Source: UBA2773 sp964643985 (GTDB taxonomy: Bacteria; Patescibacteriota; Minisyncoccia; Moranbacterales; DUUL01). Taken from it: a stretch of 16,427 nt of DNA. How positions within the stretch are numbered: position 1 is the first letter of the stretch; every line of letters begins with the position of its first letter. The notes under the pieces are model-generated. The model was not told the DNA's origin. It made no database searches and saw only the letters and a program-made list of their open reading frames with translations. Below are positions 15,325 through 16,427 of the stretch, piece after piece. The stretch covers positions 1 to 16,427 of the forward strand of contig CAZXUS010000022.1 of the NCBI GenBank assembly GCA_964643985.1. Direction: 5' to 3'. The position numbers were made by a program, and so were the translations under genes.

Positions 15325-16203
15325 ATGGTAAAAAGGAAAATAACAAGAAGAAAAACTAAAAAACCTAAAACTATAAGAACAAAAAGACTTCGGCGCTACA
15401 CCCCTGCAGAGCAACAGATTATTCTTAATCTTTCAGAAGCTTTAGGGGGAATACTTCCCGCGACTTCCAGGGGTGATTTTTGCTTGCAAAAAATTGCTAT
15501 TAAAAATCGACTTGGAAAATATTTTGATTCTAAACTCGGGAATAAAAAGAAACAATTTTCTTATTTTATCCAACAAGTTTTTGGTAGACATCCAATAAAA
15601 TTCAAAAGGATTATCAACGATGTTCTTGCAGAGGCTGTTGAAAGAAGAAGACAAAAAGGACAACCAATTTTGAGAGATGAAGCGGATTTTCTAAAGCTGA
15701 AGTTGTATAAACTTGGCATAGATCTAAAAACAGAAATTGATGAACTTAATTTACCAAAAGATAGACCTAAAATAACACCGCCTCCAATTCACATCAAACA
15801 GTCTATCGATAAAATAGGGTTGCACCAGCTGTTGCTCGATAAAGTATCCCCATTGTTTTGTGATGGTCATTTAAATGAAGCTGTAAGAAAATCTGGGGAA
15901 ATATTTGAATCTCACATAACTAGAATTTCTGGAGTAAATGATAAATATGGAAGAGATTTAGTTACTACGGTATTCAATGTTAATAATCCGATTTTAGATG
16001 TATCTGGATACCATAGTAGTGATATAATAAGTGGGAATGATGAAAAAGAAGGCTTTTTGTATCTCAGTATGGGAATTATGAGTTGGTGTAAAAATATAAT
16101 GGGACATGGGGATGTTGAACAGTTGGCCCCTTCTGAGGCTGCATCCCGTATAATTATTATAAGTCATCTCCTAGAGGTAATTGATAAACAATTAAGTAAA
16201 TAA
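15325..16203 (+). CDS. Ymh/TIGR02391-type HEPN protein
   Basis: 292 aa. The C-terminal half (IGLHQLLLDKVSPLFCDGHL at 164-183, then NEAVRKSGEIFESHI at 184-198) matches the start of the Ymh (TIGR02391) HEPN family, and the block ending EAASRIIIISHLLEVID (271-287) matches its end. In between, the family's G-x-RNP-x-x-H signature is represented by WCKNIMGH, with K256 in place of the catalytic Arg and H261 kept (Kx4H). The first ~25 residues are extremely basic (KRKITRRKTKKPKTIRTKRL), which suggests nucleic-acid binding. It is the last gene of the run and is followed by a hairpin with a U-tract. The Arg-to-Lys change may weaken nuclease activity or mark a regulatory or inactive HEPN paired with the upstream one. 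Confidence 0.8.
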   Translation: MVKRKITRRKTKKPKTIRTKRLRRYTPAEQQIILNLSEALGGILPATSRGDFCLQKIAIKNRLGKYFDSKLGNKKKQFSYFIQQVFGRHPIKFKRIINDVLAEAVERRRQKGQPILRDEADFLKLKLYKLGIDLKTEIDELNLPKDRPKITPPPIHIKQSIDKIGLHQLLLDKVSPLFCDGHLNEAVRKSGEIFESHITRISGVNDKYGRDLVTTVFNVNNPILDVSGYHSSDIISGNDEKEGFLYLSMGIMSWCKNIMGHGDVEQLAPSEAASRIIIISHLLEVIDKQLSK

Positions 16204-16275
16204 GACAAACAAGTGTCTTATTTTAAAAAATGAGACAGGAGCTGTTTCGTGCCTTATTTGTCTTATTTTGTTTTT
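16201..16275 (+). terminator. Layered terminator with alternative pairings
   Basis: TAAGACA (16201-16207, including the stop codon) pairs with TGTCTTA (16214-16220), followed by TTTT. The same left arm, as TAAGACAAA (16201-16209), can instead pair with TTTGTCTTA (16257-16265), which runs into TTTTGTTTTT. Inside the larger loop GAGACAG-GAG-CTGTTTC (16232-16248) is a further hairpin. It ends the plus-strand gene run. Confidence 0.6.
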
Positions 16276-16372
16276 GAGACCCTGACCTAATCTCCTTGAA
16301 TTGTCACTTTGGATATAACCCTAGAAAAGCCTTTAGAAATCCCTATAGTTACAAGTTCTAGACCGATGTAGC

Positions 16373-16415
16373 CCGCAATTTTTTCAAACCCCGAAAGGGG
16401 TTTTTAAAATTGCGG
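16373..16415. terminator. Bidirectional intrinsic terminator
   Basis: The outer arms CCGCAATTTT (16373-16382) and AAAATTGCGG (16406-16415) are perfect complements. The inner arms AAACCCC (16386-16392) and GGGGTTT (16397-16403) close on a GAAA tetraloop. The T-run after GGGG serves the plus strand and the T-run complementary to the left A-rich arm serves the minus strand. The remaining 16276-16372 shows no gene. Confidence 0.8.
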
Positions 16416-16427
16416 TGAGAAAGGGAT

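Noticed and set aside
16276..16372. tRNA-like or att-like sequence near GTTACAAGTTCTAGAC
   Set aside because: The T-loop-like stretch lacks the required purine and no acceptor or anticodon stems can be built.
1..16427. CRISPR array, rRNA, or recoded TGA
   Set aside because: No regularly spaced repeats were seen, no conserved RNA gene sequence was recognised, and TGA ends several genes, so the standard code holds.

Overview
This is an AT-rich bacterial window with tight, nearly gapless gene packing. It uses the standard code: TGA ends several genes and is not read through. Gene style and low GC would suit a Candidate Phyla Radiation (Patescibacteria) genome, possibly a metagenome assembly, but this is inference; no rRNA, tRNA or other taxonomic marker is present.

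Left block (1-4445, minus strand): a phage or prophage segment. Read in its transcription direction it has an unknown 113-aa basic protein, a sigma70-like promoter with a structured ~230-nt leader ending in a terminator-like hairpin, then three genes coupled by 4-nt ATGA overlaps: a ParB-domain/DNA-methyltransferase fusion, a small terminase-like HTH protein and a large terminase. A large serine recombinase follows and runs off the left edge.

Middle block (4508-11193, plus strand): a defence operon divergent from the phage block. It has a small MerR/excisionase-type HTH protein, HsdR, a one-TM protein lodged between R and M, a fused HsdM-HsdS protein, a small TIR-like (ThsB/DUF1863-type) protein, and a 3-TM protein one base downstream of the TIR gene. 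The latter two look like a sensor/effector membrane pair. Overlapping the end of the TM gene is a 36-codon remnant similar to the C-terminus of a receiver-like gene 1.3 kb downstream.

Right block (11270-16203, plus strand): eight further genes, mostly unfamiliar. They are a possible OGG-fold DNA-glycosylase-like protein, a 93-aa zinc ribbon, a stand-alone receiver-like protein, a protein with a C-terminal winged helix, a 64-aa protein, a 355-aa protein with four CxxC knuckles, a HEPN-like protein with an intact RN-x3-H motif, and a Ymh/TIGR02391-type HEPN protein whose catalytic Arg appears to be Lys. The block ends in a layered hairpin with a U-tract, and a second, bidirectional terminator lies 100 bp beyond.

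Taken together, restriction-modification, a TIR-membrane pair and HEPN proteins form a defence island beside phage packaging genes. The best candidates for something undescribed are the TIR/TM pair with its receiver remnant, the 11270-16203 gene set, and the putative ~190-nt RNA upstream of the packaging operon.
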